This document shows, piece by piece, positions 1 to 11,369 of a stretch of 64,000 nucleotides of DNA; position 1 is the stretch's first letter; the number at the start of each line of letters is the position of its first letter. Position numbers and translations under genes: made by a program. The notes under the pieces were generated by a model. That model was given only the letters and a program-made list of their open reading frames with translations. It did no database searches and was not told the origin of the DNA. The DNA comes from Larix kaempferi (Eukaryota > Streptophyta > Pinopsida > Pinales > Pinaceae): positions 41,866,501 through 41,930,500 of the forward strand of contig BSBM01000361.1 of NCBI GenBank assembly GCA_027924585.1, written 5' to 3'.

Positions 1-110
1 CATCTTTCATGAGGTAGTTTCCATACTTGCTCATTAATTAAATAATGATTGCCTAGGTGACCTAGGCCAAAATTACCCCATGGACCATAGAAAAATATGG
101 GGACATGACA
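1..110 (-). mobile_element. 3' LTR tail of minus-strand LTR element 1 (cut by window edge)
   Basis: The segment ends in ...GGGGACATGACA directly before a pyrimidine run (111-123) that reads as a polypurine tract on the minus strand. The same LTR end (CTAGGCC ... CCATAG ... GGGGACATTACA) recurs at 48355-48418 and 54826-54889, so this is the LTR edge of the same family. Only about 110 bases lie inside the window. Confidence 0.7.
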
Positions 111-123
111 GTCCTCCCTTCCT
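111..123 (-). other. Polypurine tract of LTR element 1
   Basis: Read on the minus strand this is AGGAAGGGAGGAC, immediately upstream of the TGTCATGTCCCC start of the 3' LTR. That is the expected site for plus-strand priming in an LTR retrotransposon. The equivalent tract in element 2 is at 48419-48431. Confidence 0.65.
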
Positions 124-314
124 AAGATTGCATGTCCTCAAGCATTGTCAGGATTCCACCTAGCTTCTGCTGCACCACTCTAATTATAATTGTCCCCATT
201 CACTGTGCAGTCTAAAAATTAAACTTGGGCCTTCAAAAAAAAAATGAAGAAAAACTTCACTATAATTTATATCTGCAATTTAACCAGCAAAGAACAAAAT
301 TTTCAACCCGGACA

Positions 315-2720
315 TTATAACTTGAGTAGAATTCCTAGATCCCACTGTTTCTCCTGCAAGAACCAAAATTTTCCTGTCATCTTTGGCAATCTGTCACTCC
401 CATGAATGCTAGGATCCCAAAGTATCAACTGCATTTTCCCGATCTCCCAACATGTGGATTTTCTCCACATAGGCCAACTTCTGCCAGTAAAATGTTCCAT
501 TAATCTATCTTGACAACTTGCTTGCTTAGCTGCCTTCCCTTGACCATAAGCAGAAACATTTTTGCAAGGATACTTCATGCTTTTCAGGTAATCTTTCACC
601 CAATCCATATGTGGATGAGTGACATCAAATGGCTGCAAAATATACTTTTGTTGCTGCTCACAATTCAAGACAATGTCAGTTATAATAAGAAATTTATTGC
701 AGAAACAAGAAAATCTTTTACCTCTGAGATTTCCTTTTTTTGTGATTCCTCTATCCATCCCTCCAATGGACGAATCGAATATCTTGCTTGTTGATTCACA
801 TGAGCTAAAATCAGCCATCTCTACTGCAATAAGATCTATCTCCCATAGCAGCAGATCATGATCCACATGTGGTACATGTGGCATCAACAAGAAAAACTTC
901 TTCACCCATTATTCATTCCCCATTGTTATTGTTGAATCCATGACATGTGGGGAAGGAATGTGAACCTTCTTGGTATGTCTGCAAACTTTAGTAATCAGAC
1001 TTATGGCTGCAACTTCTTCATTATTGGCTGGCCCAAATTGAGTGCTCTCATCCCACTTTTCCATGGGAGAGTGGTTGTTTCCAAGGAACAACTCAAGTTC
1101 CCTTAGGAAATGATCATGTGCTTGGTTTTCATCAAACTGTTCTGCACACTCCTCAAGCAAATGTAAAGATAAATGATCCTCATGATCCACCATCTCATGA
1201 GGTTCCTCCATATGATCATGAATGCTTTCACCCCACTGTAATTGATTGAATGGTGTGTAGGAGGGTAGGGAGGATCTTTGCAACTTTTCATGAAGCAACA
1301 ACATCTCCATCTTGGATTCTTGGAGGGCACTTTGAGTGCTTCTCAAAGAATCTTGGGTGGCCATCAATTCATCATTAATATTATAGTTCTCTTTTTCATA
1401 TCTACAAATACTTTCTTCATCATGCCATGATGCATCCCGCAAAAATTCAACAAGCTCAAACATGTAATTTTTATCTAAAAGCAACTATGAGAAATTACCT
1501 TTGATTGTGGACATTGCTTTCTGGATATTCTCCATGGCTGTAAAGAAATATTGATCTTCCCTTAAAGCAGCTTCCCAACACAACCTTGACACTGAAGAAT
1601 GAGTGTCATGGAGAATTTTCAAGGCCTCTTGGATCTTCTGTTCATCGATATTCAATGACCCTGCAAGAAGATGAGGTTCTTGCAGATGTTCCTCCTCCTC
1701 ATTTTCCATCGCCGGATCGATTTAAAGTAGTGCACTTTAGGTTTCGAAATCTGATCCATATGTTGTTGCTAAAATATATTCATCTTTTAGGTCCTCAAAA
1801 ACATAATTTGGGCTGCAACATAAGTGCTCATTCATCCTTGGTGCAATAGAAATATCTTCTCTCAAAGTTTCAGCCTCCACACTACTTTCATTTTTTACAC
1901 TAGAATTATGAACCTCATCACTAGGGGGCTCAAACATTATGAAATTTTCAATGGACATGGCTTCCATCTCAGTTTGACCTAATGACACATAAAAATAAAA
2001 AATTACTGATTCACCATGTGTCATGTTCTCCTCCTTATGTGGTGGAATTATGATGGCTTCTTCATCCACCCATTTCTCTGCTTCACACCCCACTGAGATG
2101 TGCTCAATTTCTGCTTCCTGGTGAGGCTCAAGTTGTGTCTTTGCATATGATTTATGTTCTACTTTTAGATATGATCCAAAATATGGTTCAACACCCCTAA
2201 CAGTACCAATCTCATCTGAGATGATCTTGAGATCCTCATCATAGAATCTTGTAGTAGATTCTTCTTCTATTTTGTCAACAATCTCATGATTGGGTTTTGG
2301 GTCATGTTTCTCCTTGGTTGTCTTAGGATGAATATTATTGGAGGATATTCTTGAAGAGGATCCAAAAATTATTGTGAAGTCACATGCATCCAATGCAAAT
2401 TTGATATCCTTTATTATATATTCCATAGAAGGCTTACCTATGACTATAGAACATGCAACGTTTTCCTGAATATGGCTATCAGAATAACCATAGTCTGTTA
2501 TGTCAATCATGATCTCATGGGAGATGCTTATGGAAGGTACTTCTTGGGAATTATCTTCCTCATACTGTATGCAATATTCTTCATACTGTTCATCATAATC
2601 TTCATCATATTCCTCATAAGAATAATCTTCTTCCTCATAAATCTCAAAGTCTAAATCTTCCATAACTGGAACTAATTCAACATCTGCAATCTTGAAGATA
2701 GTGCTGAGATATTTTTCCAA
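315..2720 (-). pseudogene. Unrecognised ~800-codon ORF of LTR element 1, broken by four stops
   Basis: One minus-strand frame runs from a Met codon at 2720, about 37 bases inside the PBS, down to 315. It is interrupted only by stops at 1737 (TAA), about 1722 (TAA), 1485 (TAG) and 909 (TAA). The N-terminus is strongly acidic and Tyr-rich (about residues 25-55, repeats of EEY/EDY type). The middle is helical and Glu/Gln-rich (around MATQDSLRSTQSALQESKME). The C-terminal part contains CEQQQKYILQPF. I see no zinc knuckle, protease, integrase or RT motif. A diverged copy at 50200-52440 sits in the same place in a second LTR element, which shows the ORF belongs to the element. Function unknown; it could be a captured gene or a highly diverged Gag. 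Confidence 0.55.
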
Positions 2721-2756
2721 TGAGAATTACTTTCCATAGGATGAGCCAAGAAAAGT

Positions 2757-2769
2757 GCTCTGATACAAC
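2757..2769 (-). other. Primer binding site (initiator tRNA-Met type), element 1
   Basis: The minus strand reads GTTGTATCAGAGC, one mismatch from the usual TGGTATCAGAGC complement of initiator tRNA-Met. It lies right after the ...GGATATTACA end of the 5' LTR, which sets the element's orientation as minus. Confidence 0.7.
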
Positions 2770-4360
2770 TGTAATATCCTATGGACTGTCTACCAAGAAT
2801 ATTAACTGGATCCCAAGGTTCCTTTTAACTCCACTAGTCAATTTTCTGCTTAATTCTTCAAATGGTGCAGGATGTAAGTGAGGTTTACTGGCTAAGGACT
2901 GAAGATGGTGGCATGAAAGTTCAATTCTGGAATTTATATGGGGTTTGGTGCAGCAATAGGTCAAAGTGTAGATATGAGGTGTCCTATGCACAATGTACTA
3001 GTACCTTTCACTTTTCAGCAAAGGAATTAATCCCTCGCCTACTTCGAGGATTCCTGGGTAGTTGGCATATGCATACTAGATAGGTAGGGGTTTAGGGAGT
3101 TTGTAGCAGTGTAAATATCAGTAAAATCATGGCTGGATATGTTCAAGAGGATTCTGGAGCAGATTGGACAAGTTTTGGAAAGATTGGGGTGACAGATGCT
3201 TAACTGGGATTGTTGGGCTAGGAATTTTTTTGGCTTCCCACACACAAAGTAGAAGCTTCCAGATTTCAATTTTAAAGGATGATATGATCAATATATTAAT
3301 TTATGAACCTACTGCAACAAACGGGAAATGAAATGGATTCACAGATTGTATTTTATGAAGCAAACAGTGAAACTAGTCAAATAAAACCACTCAATGAGCT
3401 AGTCTCCAAATCTAACTTGATAACTGACCTCCATTAATTGATTTTTCTGTTATGAATGAGTATGAAGCTATGATACAGTAATAAAAATAGTAATAATTTG
3501 TAATAGATATGACAGAATCCTTCTTTTCTTATTCAATAACTCCCTTCTCAAAATGGTGCCTCACAGGCTATGATTTTACATTACAATAGTGGAGAAATAG
3601 ATAAGAGAAGAGAGAAGTTACTTCGGATCTGTAATGGAGATTAATATCAGTCCATATAATTTCTAGATGACTGAACTTGCTGCCTTCTGAACATGCTGGT
3701 CTTCAATGGTTGCAATCTTCAATTGATTCTCCCATGTGGAGAAATCACCTCCAAAACTGGTTGTGGGAGTAGTAGAGGTAGAAGAAGAGAGGAGAATGGT
3801 TCTGATATTCGATATCTGGAATTTAGGAGCCTTAAATCTCTAAATAATCATATTATAGAACTCACTAGAGGTCCTGGGCACACCTCTCCATAATTATCTC
3901 CATCCTCTAGTGCTCTTTCTTCAAATCTAGCTGCAAATCTCCTTCAATGGTGGCCTCCTCTTCAATCTGGCATTAGATCTTCATGGTTGTGCTATACTGG
4001 ACTTCAATGGCTATAAGATTACTTGCTGGACCTGCACAACAGTCCTGGATAACTCACACAGTCTTGGGGCACATCACCCAAGTGAAATGGTTGAGGCACA
4101 ACACTCAACTAGAGAAGCATCAAAGCTCTCATGAGAAAACATAAATGATCAAAAGTTGTCAAATGGAGTTGGTTGGATTCTTTTATAAACTTCATGATGA
4201 CCTGCTAAACAATTTCTTGGATTGGTGACCTGTGAGAGTAGGTTACCCACTTGCCCATTCTACTCCAAATCCATGAGGGCGCCTTTCTTGAGGAGAATAG
4301 CAACTTCTGAGCTTTCAAAACTTTCTTTCATTCACCTCCTTCGCTAAATTTGGGCAAGTG
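2770..4360 (-). mobile_element. 5' LTR of minus-strand element 1 (outer end unresolved)
   Basis: The LTR begins at TGTAATATCC next to the PBS. A TATA-like TTTATAAAAG on the minus strand near 4172-4182 aligns in context with a similar one near 54155-54165 in the 2.4-kb LTR of element 2, which supports LTR identity for this stretch. The outer GGGGACATGACA end seen at 99-110 cannot be found downstream, so the LTR is truncated, replaced or too diverged. The right boundary given is approximate. Confidence 0.45.
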
Positions 4361-5700
4361 CACTTTAGGTAGCTTTTATGGTTGTTGCTATTTTCTTTCT
4401 GAAAGCTTTTCTGAATCTTTCCACTTTCTTTACTTTCCTCTTTCCTGCTTTTGTCTGATTTTGCAAGCTTTTGTTGATTTGATGTTGTTCTTCTCGAGTA
4501 ATGTTAATTAAGTTGAAAATCAGTTCTGTTTCCAAGTCATTACAATGTGGTTTTTGTGTCTGTCTCTGCAATGTAGCAGGGCCTTCAATTTTTGGTGACT
4601 CACCTCAATGATGTCATGACTGGCGGATCGGGAGAGTAGCCACTTCTAAAAATTTGATAAAAGGATGTGTTTAAAATGATAGTTTGAATCAAACAATCCT
4701 AATGCAGTCTAGACTCAAAAAATGAAAAGTTTCCACACAGTAAAAATTCCCTAGAGATTTCAAGCAAGAAAACTTACTCTTCCAAAGAACCAAAGCTCAG
4801 TGAAAAGATGGATTAGAGGACCTTCTAAAACTAGTAGCTATTGAGGGATGCTAGGCCTCGTACAATTGCTAGTAGCAAAGGTATGAGAAACAGTTACAAT
4901 AAACTTTAATCGCAAGGGGTGCAAGTGTTGGTTCCTGACCAATCACCCTCCCAAGGAGTAAAAGTTCCAAAGTTTGTCTTAGGTATTGCAAGTGTGTCCC
5001 ACTCACAATAGCCTATGTGATATCCTAGGAATAGCCACTAAAGTTACCACTTCACAATCGAAGGTCGGGCGGAACAGTTGTAAGTCGAGGACAACTCTCA
5101 TAACCAGGAACTATAGAAACAATGATATCACCCCGAGGACTTGTCACTGAACATAGAATCCCCAGGATAAGCTCATGTCCCACTAAATAAGCAAAAGGGG
5201 GGAACCACCCTTTACTTATCCAGATTGACCTCGTGCTTGACGCATCTTTCAGAAGCGCTTTCCCGACAAGCGTTTTTTGTTACTAATGGATTTGCTCTCA
5301 GTAATCCATGCTAGTTTCAAAATTTTTGAAGCCCAGGAGTGTTAACTCTCGAAACCTAATCCAGGGAAGTAACCTAAACTTGTTGATGATATGAAAATCA
5401 AAATTTTGTTAATTTTAGATTAAGCACCAACTTTAAGGGTAGTTTGCTTAGTTTCAGGAGTGGAAGTGGAACTGATGGTGTTTCGACTCGAAAACAAAAT
5501 GAACTATACAATGCAAGATGCTCACTATGCTATCTTTCAGTTCAATGAATATCCTAACTGAAGGAAGAGTTAGAGGTTCATGAGATGCTTTTAGACATGC
5601 AAAGTTTCTGGTAGATGTCTAATGTTCATGCACAGTTTTTCAGAAATATGGATAATAATTTATGTTTAATGACCAATGTAACCCAAACATATATCTCAAG
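4361..5700. other. No recognisable gene; probable old repeat DNA
   Basis: A 68-codon basic minus-strand frame (4365-4571, Lys/Arg-rich C-terminus) is the only open stretch and matches nothing I know. The rest has a moderate GC patch (4900-5400) and no sustained frame, RNA gene or clear LTR boundary. Confidence 0.4.
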
Positions 5701-5723
5701 TAAAAGTGAATCTAATTCTATTA

Positions 5724-6110
5724 CACAGGGGATCTCTGTTTCTCATTCACAAGATCAACCGAAATCCCAAGTGAAGAGGATATGCAGAGCCCTTTTGAAT
5801 GCTTATGAATTAAATTCTAGATTGTTACACTTGAGATCCACTTTCTCATTCACAAGATCGCCTGAAGGCCCAAGTGAAGAGGATACGATGGCTCGAAAAA
5901 CTGTATGAAAAATTAAATCTACTCTGTTACATGTGAGATCCACTTTCTCATTCACAAGTTCACCATAAGGTGCGAGTGAAGAGGATACGGTGGCTCGATA
6001 TAAGATGCTTTAAAAAAACCAACTCCAAGCGAGATGCACTTTCTCTTTCACAAGATCGTCGTAAGGTGCAAGTGAAGAGGATACAGTGCCTCATGCGCAA
6101 TATATCTCAA
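5724..6110 (+). repeat. Degenerate ~100-bp tandem repeat, four units
   Basis: Four successive units share the core TTTCTCATTCACAAGATC followed by AAGTGAAGAGGATA, starting near 5735, 5840, 5943 and 6044. In the middle units the translated repeat reads FSFTRSPEGPSEEDT, but frames shift and stops interrupt, so no intact protein remains. It could be a decayed coding minisatellite or an LTR-internal repeat. Confidence 0.7.
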
Positions 6111-6700
6111 GAGAAATGGACTCTAAGGGTGCAGGTCTCTCTAATCATGCATGCAAATCATGAAGAACATTCCAACTTCGAAACAAAATGTAAGTAAATG
6201 ACAGTTGATTTCTGTTTTTTGGAAAGAAAATGTCTTCAATTTGTCTCACAATGTGACATTCAAGGTTTTTTTATCAATGCAACTATGTGGAAGGGTCTTC
6301 TCAATATGATTTGTAGTTTCCAATCAGCATGTCCTTAAGGTATAAAATGTTAAATGTCCTTTAAGATGTTTTAATGAACCATTCTTTAATGTGTTGGAGA
6401 GACTACTCCAATAAAATAGAATTTAACCCCAAATAAGCAAAAAAATTTAATCCCCAGTATGGTTGCCATTCTAATAACAGTGATTTAGTGCAGAGTTGTG
6501 TCTACAATAGTTTAACTATTTTTCCAAGAGATGGTGAGTCTCTATGTCAGAGATGAACAAATTATCACAAGTTACCTTAAAATATAGATTCATTCATCAA
6601 TTAAGATAAGCAAATTTAAGATTTACATCCATTTAAAAGTTTAAATCATACAATACAAGCAACATCTAAACATTATAATGGAAAAAAATTGAATCAATTC
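6110..6700. other. AT-rich stretch without recognisable features
   Basis: Short frames only, with A/T runs and no gene, RNA or boundary motif that I can support. Confidence 0.4.
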
Positions 6701-7760
6701 ATGCTAAAACAATGGAGAAGATACATGATTACCAGGAATCCTGGTGTGAATTCCTCCTCTGATGCAGAAGCATCGGGGCCTAGGAAAGTCAGTCAAAGTT
6801 GATCGACATAAGGGAGCCGACCAGCGGGAGTTCCGATGACCACTGGTATAGGAAGCAGGTTGACTTGAAGTCAACAAATCGAGCAAGAGCAATTAGTATG
6901 TGACCAACTAGAGCAACGTGCAATGAATGTTGTGTTGGTCGGGAGTCGACAGGTTATGGTCGATAGACGATAGGTGAAGGTGAGACGTCGGGTAGTCGAC
7001 AAGTGGTTGAACTACGACCTAACACGTTTGGCGGAGCCAGGTGTGGAGGAAGGGGAGGACTGGCGAACCGTAGGAGATAAGAATTGAGCCAATGGAGAGG
7101 TCGAGATGTGACCGACTACTATAGTAGGGTCAAAAGAGCAGAAAGTCAAGAGGAATGTACCTGGTAGCCATTCGGGGCTGTTAAGGAAGTTGATATAGTT
7201 ATTGCAGGTAGGTGAAGGACATGACAGATGTCGTCATGGACAGAGGCTGTGCAGCATGGCTGGGAGCTAATAGTTGCAGGTCTGCATGATTTGGAAGGAT
7301 CGGTGAACACAAGGATGCGTGTCTCGGGGATTGCAGTAGTCTCAGGAACAACAACAATAGGGTAGAAGAAAAAGGAGAGGGATCAGTTCAAGGGAGTTGG
7401 ATCTTTGATCATTAGAATCAAAGAGAGAGCAGAGACTAGAGTGGTGACCAGAGAAGAGTCACATAGACTGATAACAGGGAGTTGAGATCGAAGCCATAGC
7501 TCAGCGTTCCAGCAATGAACCAAGAGAGGGTGAGGTCGATACACAGGGAGAACACACCACAATTACTTCTAGACTGTAATGGCTGAGGCCGACTATAGTT
7601 AGTTATTTGCTTTCAATTATTCCGCATTGTAACAGATTTCAGAGAAGTAATATAAGCCACTTCTGGCATCCTGTTTTACACCTTGTTTGTGTAAGCATTG
7701 TGGTATGTGTCGTGTGTATTGTTAAGCAAGAATCGTATTCTAGTAATGCGCCTTGGGTCA
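6700..7760 (+). mobile_element. LTR-like GC-richer segment, boundaries unknown
   Basis: This 1-kb block is purine- and GC-rich compared with its surroundings and has no long frame. Near its end (about 7600-7700) it changes to a T-rich tract around AAGTAATATAAGCC, reminiscent of the R/U5 part of plant LTRs. There is no TG...CA pair or target duplication that I can fix, so assignment to an LTR is tentative. Confidence 0.25.
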
Positions 7761-8520
7761 TCCTCCCTTGCCATAAGTTCCCTTTCCTTCACCCTTGCTC
7801 TTGAAGAATTGGAGCTATTTTCTTCCTTCAGAATCTCCTCAGCATGCCTTTGCTTTTTTAATCTCCTTTACCATGCCTCCCATGCCTTTCTTATGTAGCG
7901 TTGGGAAATGGGCCTTCAAACCTTTCTTTTCCATGTGGAATTGCTCATTTTCTTTATTTTAGATTATTTTCAACTGAAAGCCCACTTTTCAATAGTTTTT
8001 AGGCTTTTTTCTCCACTTAGAATGTTTTAAGCACAATTAATGCATTTTAATGCATTTCTCAGAGAGGATTCGTCTCTGAATGAACTTGTGTCATGACTTC
8101 TTGGTGCAGGTACATGGTAAACATATGTTGCTCCTGTCACATGATTAGGGGTGTCAATTTGATTGTTAACAAATACTCTACTTTTATAAACATCCGTTGA
8201 TACATATATGCATAAGAGTAATTATCATCATAATATTCTCAGGAGTTGAATGTGAAATTGCTTGTTTAACTTCTATAACTGTGTATATGTTTTAGTCATA
8301 GACAATGTGTTATTGTTTCTTTAAAATATATTTGCAGTTTCATTTTTTAGATTATGCTATATGATCTAATATTTTCCTGAAACATATCATATCGTGGAAA
8401 CATCTTTTATAGAGTAACAAGTAGTAGAAGTTATTTGAAATTGCTCTTGGCTAAGGTAGGTTTGTATAGTTTTATAATAGGTAATTAGTTTTAGTTTTAA
8501 TTAGCAGTTAGTAGTTAGTT
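7760..8520. other. Intergenic AT-rich sequence before the Copia-like insertion
   Basis: No frame or repeat unit was recognised. It ends in short GTTAGTTA-type simple sequence that includes the 5' copy of the AGTTT target duplication at 8521-8525. Confidence 0.4.
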
Positions 8521-8525
8521 AGTTT

Positions 8526-9308
8526 TGTTAGGATATTCCTATACTCCATCCCAGTCCTACTAGATTTTCAGTCATTTTCATTTTCAGTCTTTTAGGGTTT
8601 GCATGCATTCTAGGGTTTTCATGCATTTTGCATGCATTTCTAGTCATCTGTCCTAGCACCTAGCCCTTAGTTAACTAGCCCCCAGAGCTTCTTCCTGATG
8701 AGTTTCATCCCTCCTAGTGCCTATTGCACCCTCCTTTCACCTCCTGCATGAGAGAGGCGCACTTCTTCACCTATCAGTCCAGTTAGGTTCAATTAATAAG
8801 AGTTCTCTCCCTGATTTTAGGCTTGACTCACTCTTTACTGACCTTATCACTCCGATGGACCTCCAGTGTGACTAGATAGGCTGTTCTAACTCTAGTTAGC
8901 TCCATGAGCGCCCTCCACTGAGCCTCCTTCACTACATTAGTGCTTCCATGTGCCAGTTACACCTACCACATTCAGTTAGACTCAGTTTGACTGTTGGTTG
9001 ACTATTACTTGTGCATTGATGACTTCATTAATTATGAGTTGGACTCCTTGTTATGACTTGATGACACTCCATTGATTATGGATCTATCCATGCAGGCTAA
9101 TTCGAATCACACCTACTGTATTCGAATCCTGAGCATTGTATATTTACCTTTTTACTATTCAGATTAATGCAACATGTGTAATTATTCTACCTCTATCTGA
9201 GCTCCTTTGGATCTATGTTCTTTTGCTCTATTCTTCTTCTGTCATTCCTAAATTATTTCATTGTGAGGTTTACATCATCTCTTTGGATCTACTATGAGCA
9301 TCTTCACA
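8526..9308 (+). mobile_element. 5' LTR of complete Copia-like non-autonomous element
   Basis: The LTR starts TGTTAGGATATTCC and ends GAGCATCTTCACA, directly followed by the PBS. It is 783 bp and matches the 3' LTR (11370-12124, 755 bp) closely along its whole length apart from small indels. AGTTT precedes it at 8521-8525. Confidence 0.93.
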
Positions 9309-9321
9309 TGGTATCGGAGCC
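9309..9321 (+). other. Primer binding site of the Copia-like element
   Basis: TGGTATCGGAGCC abuts the 5' LTR with no gap. It is the initiator tRNA-Met type with one change (A to G) from TGGTATCAGAGCC. Confidence 0.88.
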
Positions 9322-9436
9322 ATTTGAGAGTATATTCTACCTCCATTCTTGAGTTTTTTTGCAGGTATTTTCAAAGTTCCAGCAGTTGCAGCAATAGTAT
9401 CAGCAGCTTCTTTTTGCACTCGTCCCAGCAGTCAAG

Positions 9437-10296
9437 ATGAGCAATTCGAATGCTCCTTCTTCTCCTATGATTCTCACTCCCTTTAATTACTTTGAATGGA
9501 AGGGTAATATGAAATTACACTTGCATAGTAGATAGCTAAATCAAATAGTATTTGAAAAAGATGCCATACCACATCAAGTTGTAGAGAGAAACAAGCATTT
9601 AAATAGAATGGATGAAGCTTTTGGATTCATATGTCAGAAGATCTACTGTTTCATGTTGAAGGATTGAAGTGTCCAAATGAGTTACGGCCAAAATTGGAGA
9701 GTCTGTTTGGAAAACAAGATGGGCTAAGAGGCCACATTCTCGAAAATGAATTGGTTTCCCTACAACCTAACAATTTCGATAGCATTCAAGAATTCTTCTC
9801 CAAACTTCATAAATTGGTTTTACAATCCAAGCATTGTGGCATCACTAAAAGTGATGAGCAATTGCTACTCTTTGTATTGAGCAAACTTGGATCTCAATTT
9901 TCTGTCTTTGTATCTACTTTCCATTCTGTTCAAATGTCAATCCCTGGATGGAAGTTTCCCACCTTGGAAGACTTTTCTAAAGCTCTCATTCAAGAAGAGG
10001 ACAAATTGATTCAAATGGGTGCCATCAAGGCCTCCAAAGATCTAGCTCTTCTAGTTGGAGAAGCAAGTGGAGCGAATGCAAAGGAGAGGCAAAAATACAA
10101 GGACAAGAAGCCATCCAAATATAGAAGTGACAAACACAAGAGACCTAGATGCTCCTACTGCAAGAGAGGAAACCATCCTGAGAAAGCTTGCATGCACAAG
10201 AAAATAGATCTACTAACCAAGCTTCTTGAACAAAACAAAATTGTTGTTCCAAAAGAAGCAAAGATGTCTAATTCTGGAAGTGGATCTAATGATTGA
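9437..10296 (+). pseudogene. Copia-like Gag with one stop and one frameshift
   Basis: Translation from the ATG at 9437 gives a typical Copia Gag start (LTPFNYFEWKGNMKLHL), then a TAG where Gln would fit. A 1-base frame change near 9630 follows, after which 221 codons are open (9631-10296). This open part carries the UBN2-like segment (FVLSKLGSQFSVFVSTFHSV, near residue 88) and a CCHC knuckle CSYCKRGNHPEKAC near residue 175, as expected for a nucleocapsid RNA-binding domain. It ends in TGA only 25 bases before the protease start in the same frame, so gag and protease were once a single polyprotein. The protein would package element RNA; this copy is unlikely to make full-length Gag. Confidence 0.85.
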
Positions 10297-10302
10297 CATG
10301 CA

Positions 10303-11199
10303 TTGATGGTTGGTTTTTCAAAATCAAAATCCCTCCTCATAGATTCTGGAGCCTCCAACCACATGGTTTCCTCTGAAGAATACTTCTCCTCTTTAGATCT
10401 CAAAGATGGGCCTACTATTCACATGGGAGACAACTCTCAGATTTCTGCCAAAGGATTGGGTACAATACATATGGAGCATGGTAAGTTCAAAAATGTTTTA
10501 TTTGTTCCTTCTCTAACAGCTAATTTGTTATCAGTATATCAGATGAATCATACAGGATCACCAAAGCAAGTAATTTTTGGTCCAAACACAGTAGAGATTA
10601 CAGAGATCTCCACTGGAAATATTGTAGCGAATGGGGTTGCTAATCATGCCTCTAAGGCATATGAGTTCTCTCACTTCATGCCCTTCTCTCCAATTATTCC
10701 TTCAGATTCTTATCAAGATCAGAGTGACTCCTCTTCTGATGAAGAAGAAGATCAAGATATTGATGTTGAGATCATAGTTCAAGAAGATTCAGATCCAGAA
10801 CCAACATCTATTCTCAGTCCAGATTCAAGGTCAATATGGGCTCACATAGTCCTTGCTACTACTGAGAACACAGTTGAGGATTCATTTGTTCACCGAACTA
10901 TCAGACTTCAGCATCATGCCAACCTTGCATTATGCCATATACCTCTACATGAGAGATGCAAAATAATGATGGGGTTCTCTCTTCCATCTCTTGGGAAGAC
11001 TCCTCATGTTCCATTCGCTCCAATTGCAGAAAGAATTCCTGAGAGACTTGTTTCGTCCAATACATCCTCTACACAATGGAAGGCACATCAGAAGACTAGA
11101 TCCACATCTAGCACCTGTTTTGGCATCCTACAGGCGATCAACTTGTCAAGTCTTTTGCAGAAGTCTTCACTGATGAAAACTTCCTTCTTTTCTACTTAG
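10303..11199 (+). CDS. Copia-type protease followed by an acidic, unassigned tail
   Basis: 298 codons are open in the frame used by the 3' part of gag. Residues 8-20 carry the aspartic protease signature LLIDSGASNHM, and VLFVPSLTANLLSV (about 64-78) is the usual second conserved block. After about residue 115 the sequence does not enter the GAG-pre-integrase or integrase core. It becomes a Ser/Asp/Glu-rich linker (DSSSDEEEDQD), which resembles the spacer normally between integrase and RT, then an unfamiliar ~150-residue tail. This suggests an ancestral deletion joining protease to the post-integrase spacer. The ORF is intact but lacks upstream gag continuity because of the TGA at 10294. Confidence 0.75.
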   Translation: MMVGFSKSKSLLIDSGASNHMVSSEEYFSSLDLKDGPTIHMGDNSQISAKGLGTIHMEHGKFKNVLFVPSLTANLLSVYQMNHTGSPKQVIFGPNTVEITEISTGNIVANGVANHASKAYEFSHFMPFSPIIPSDSYQDQSDSSSDEEEDQDIDVEIIVQEDSDPEPTSILSPDSRSIWAHIVLATTENTVEDSFVHRTIRLQHHANLALCHIPLHERCKIMMGFSLPSLGKTPHVPFAPIAERIPERLVSSNTSSTQWKAHQKTRSTSSTCFGILQAINLSSLLQKSSLMKTSFFST

Positions 11200-11355
11200 T
11201 ATGATGGTTTTTTGAGTTATTTACTGTTCTTTTTGAGGGGGGGTATTTTTCCCATAAGGTTTTTCCCATTTCCTCGGTTTATGGACAGTTCTTTATTTTT
11301 CTATCTTACTAGATTGTATGGGTGACCTTTGGTCCTAGTTACCAGGGCCCGGGAT

Positions 11356-11369
11356 GGATTAAGGGGGGG
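11356..11369 (+). other. Polypurine tract of the Copia-like element
   Basis: GGATTAAGGGGGGG lies immediately before the TG of the 3' LTR. Together with the PBS it shows that both priming sites of the element are preserved. Confidence 0.8.
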
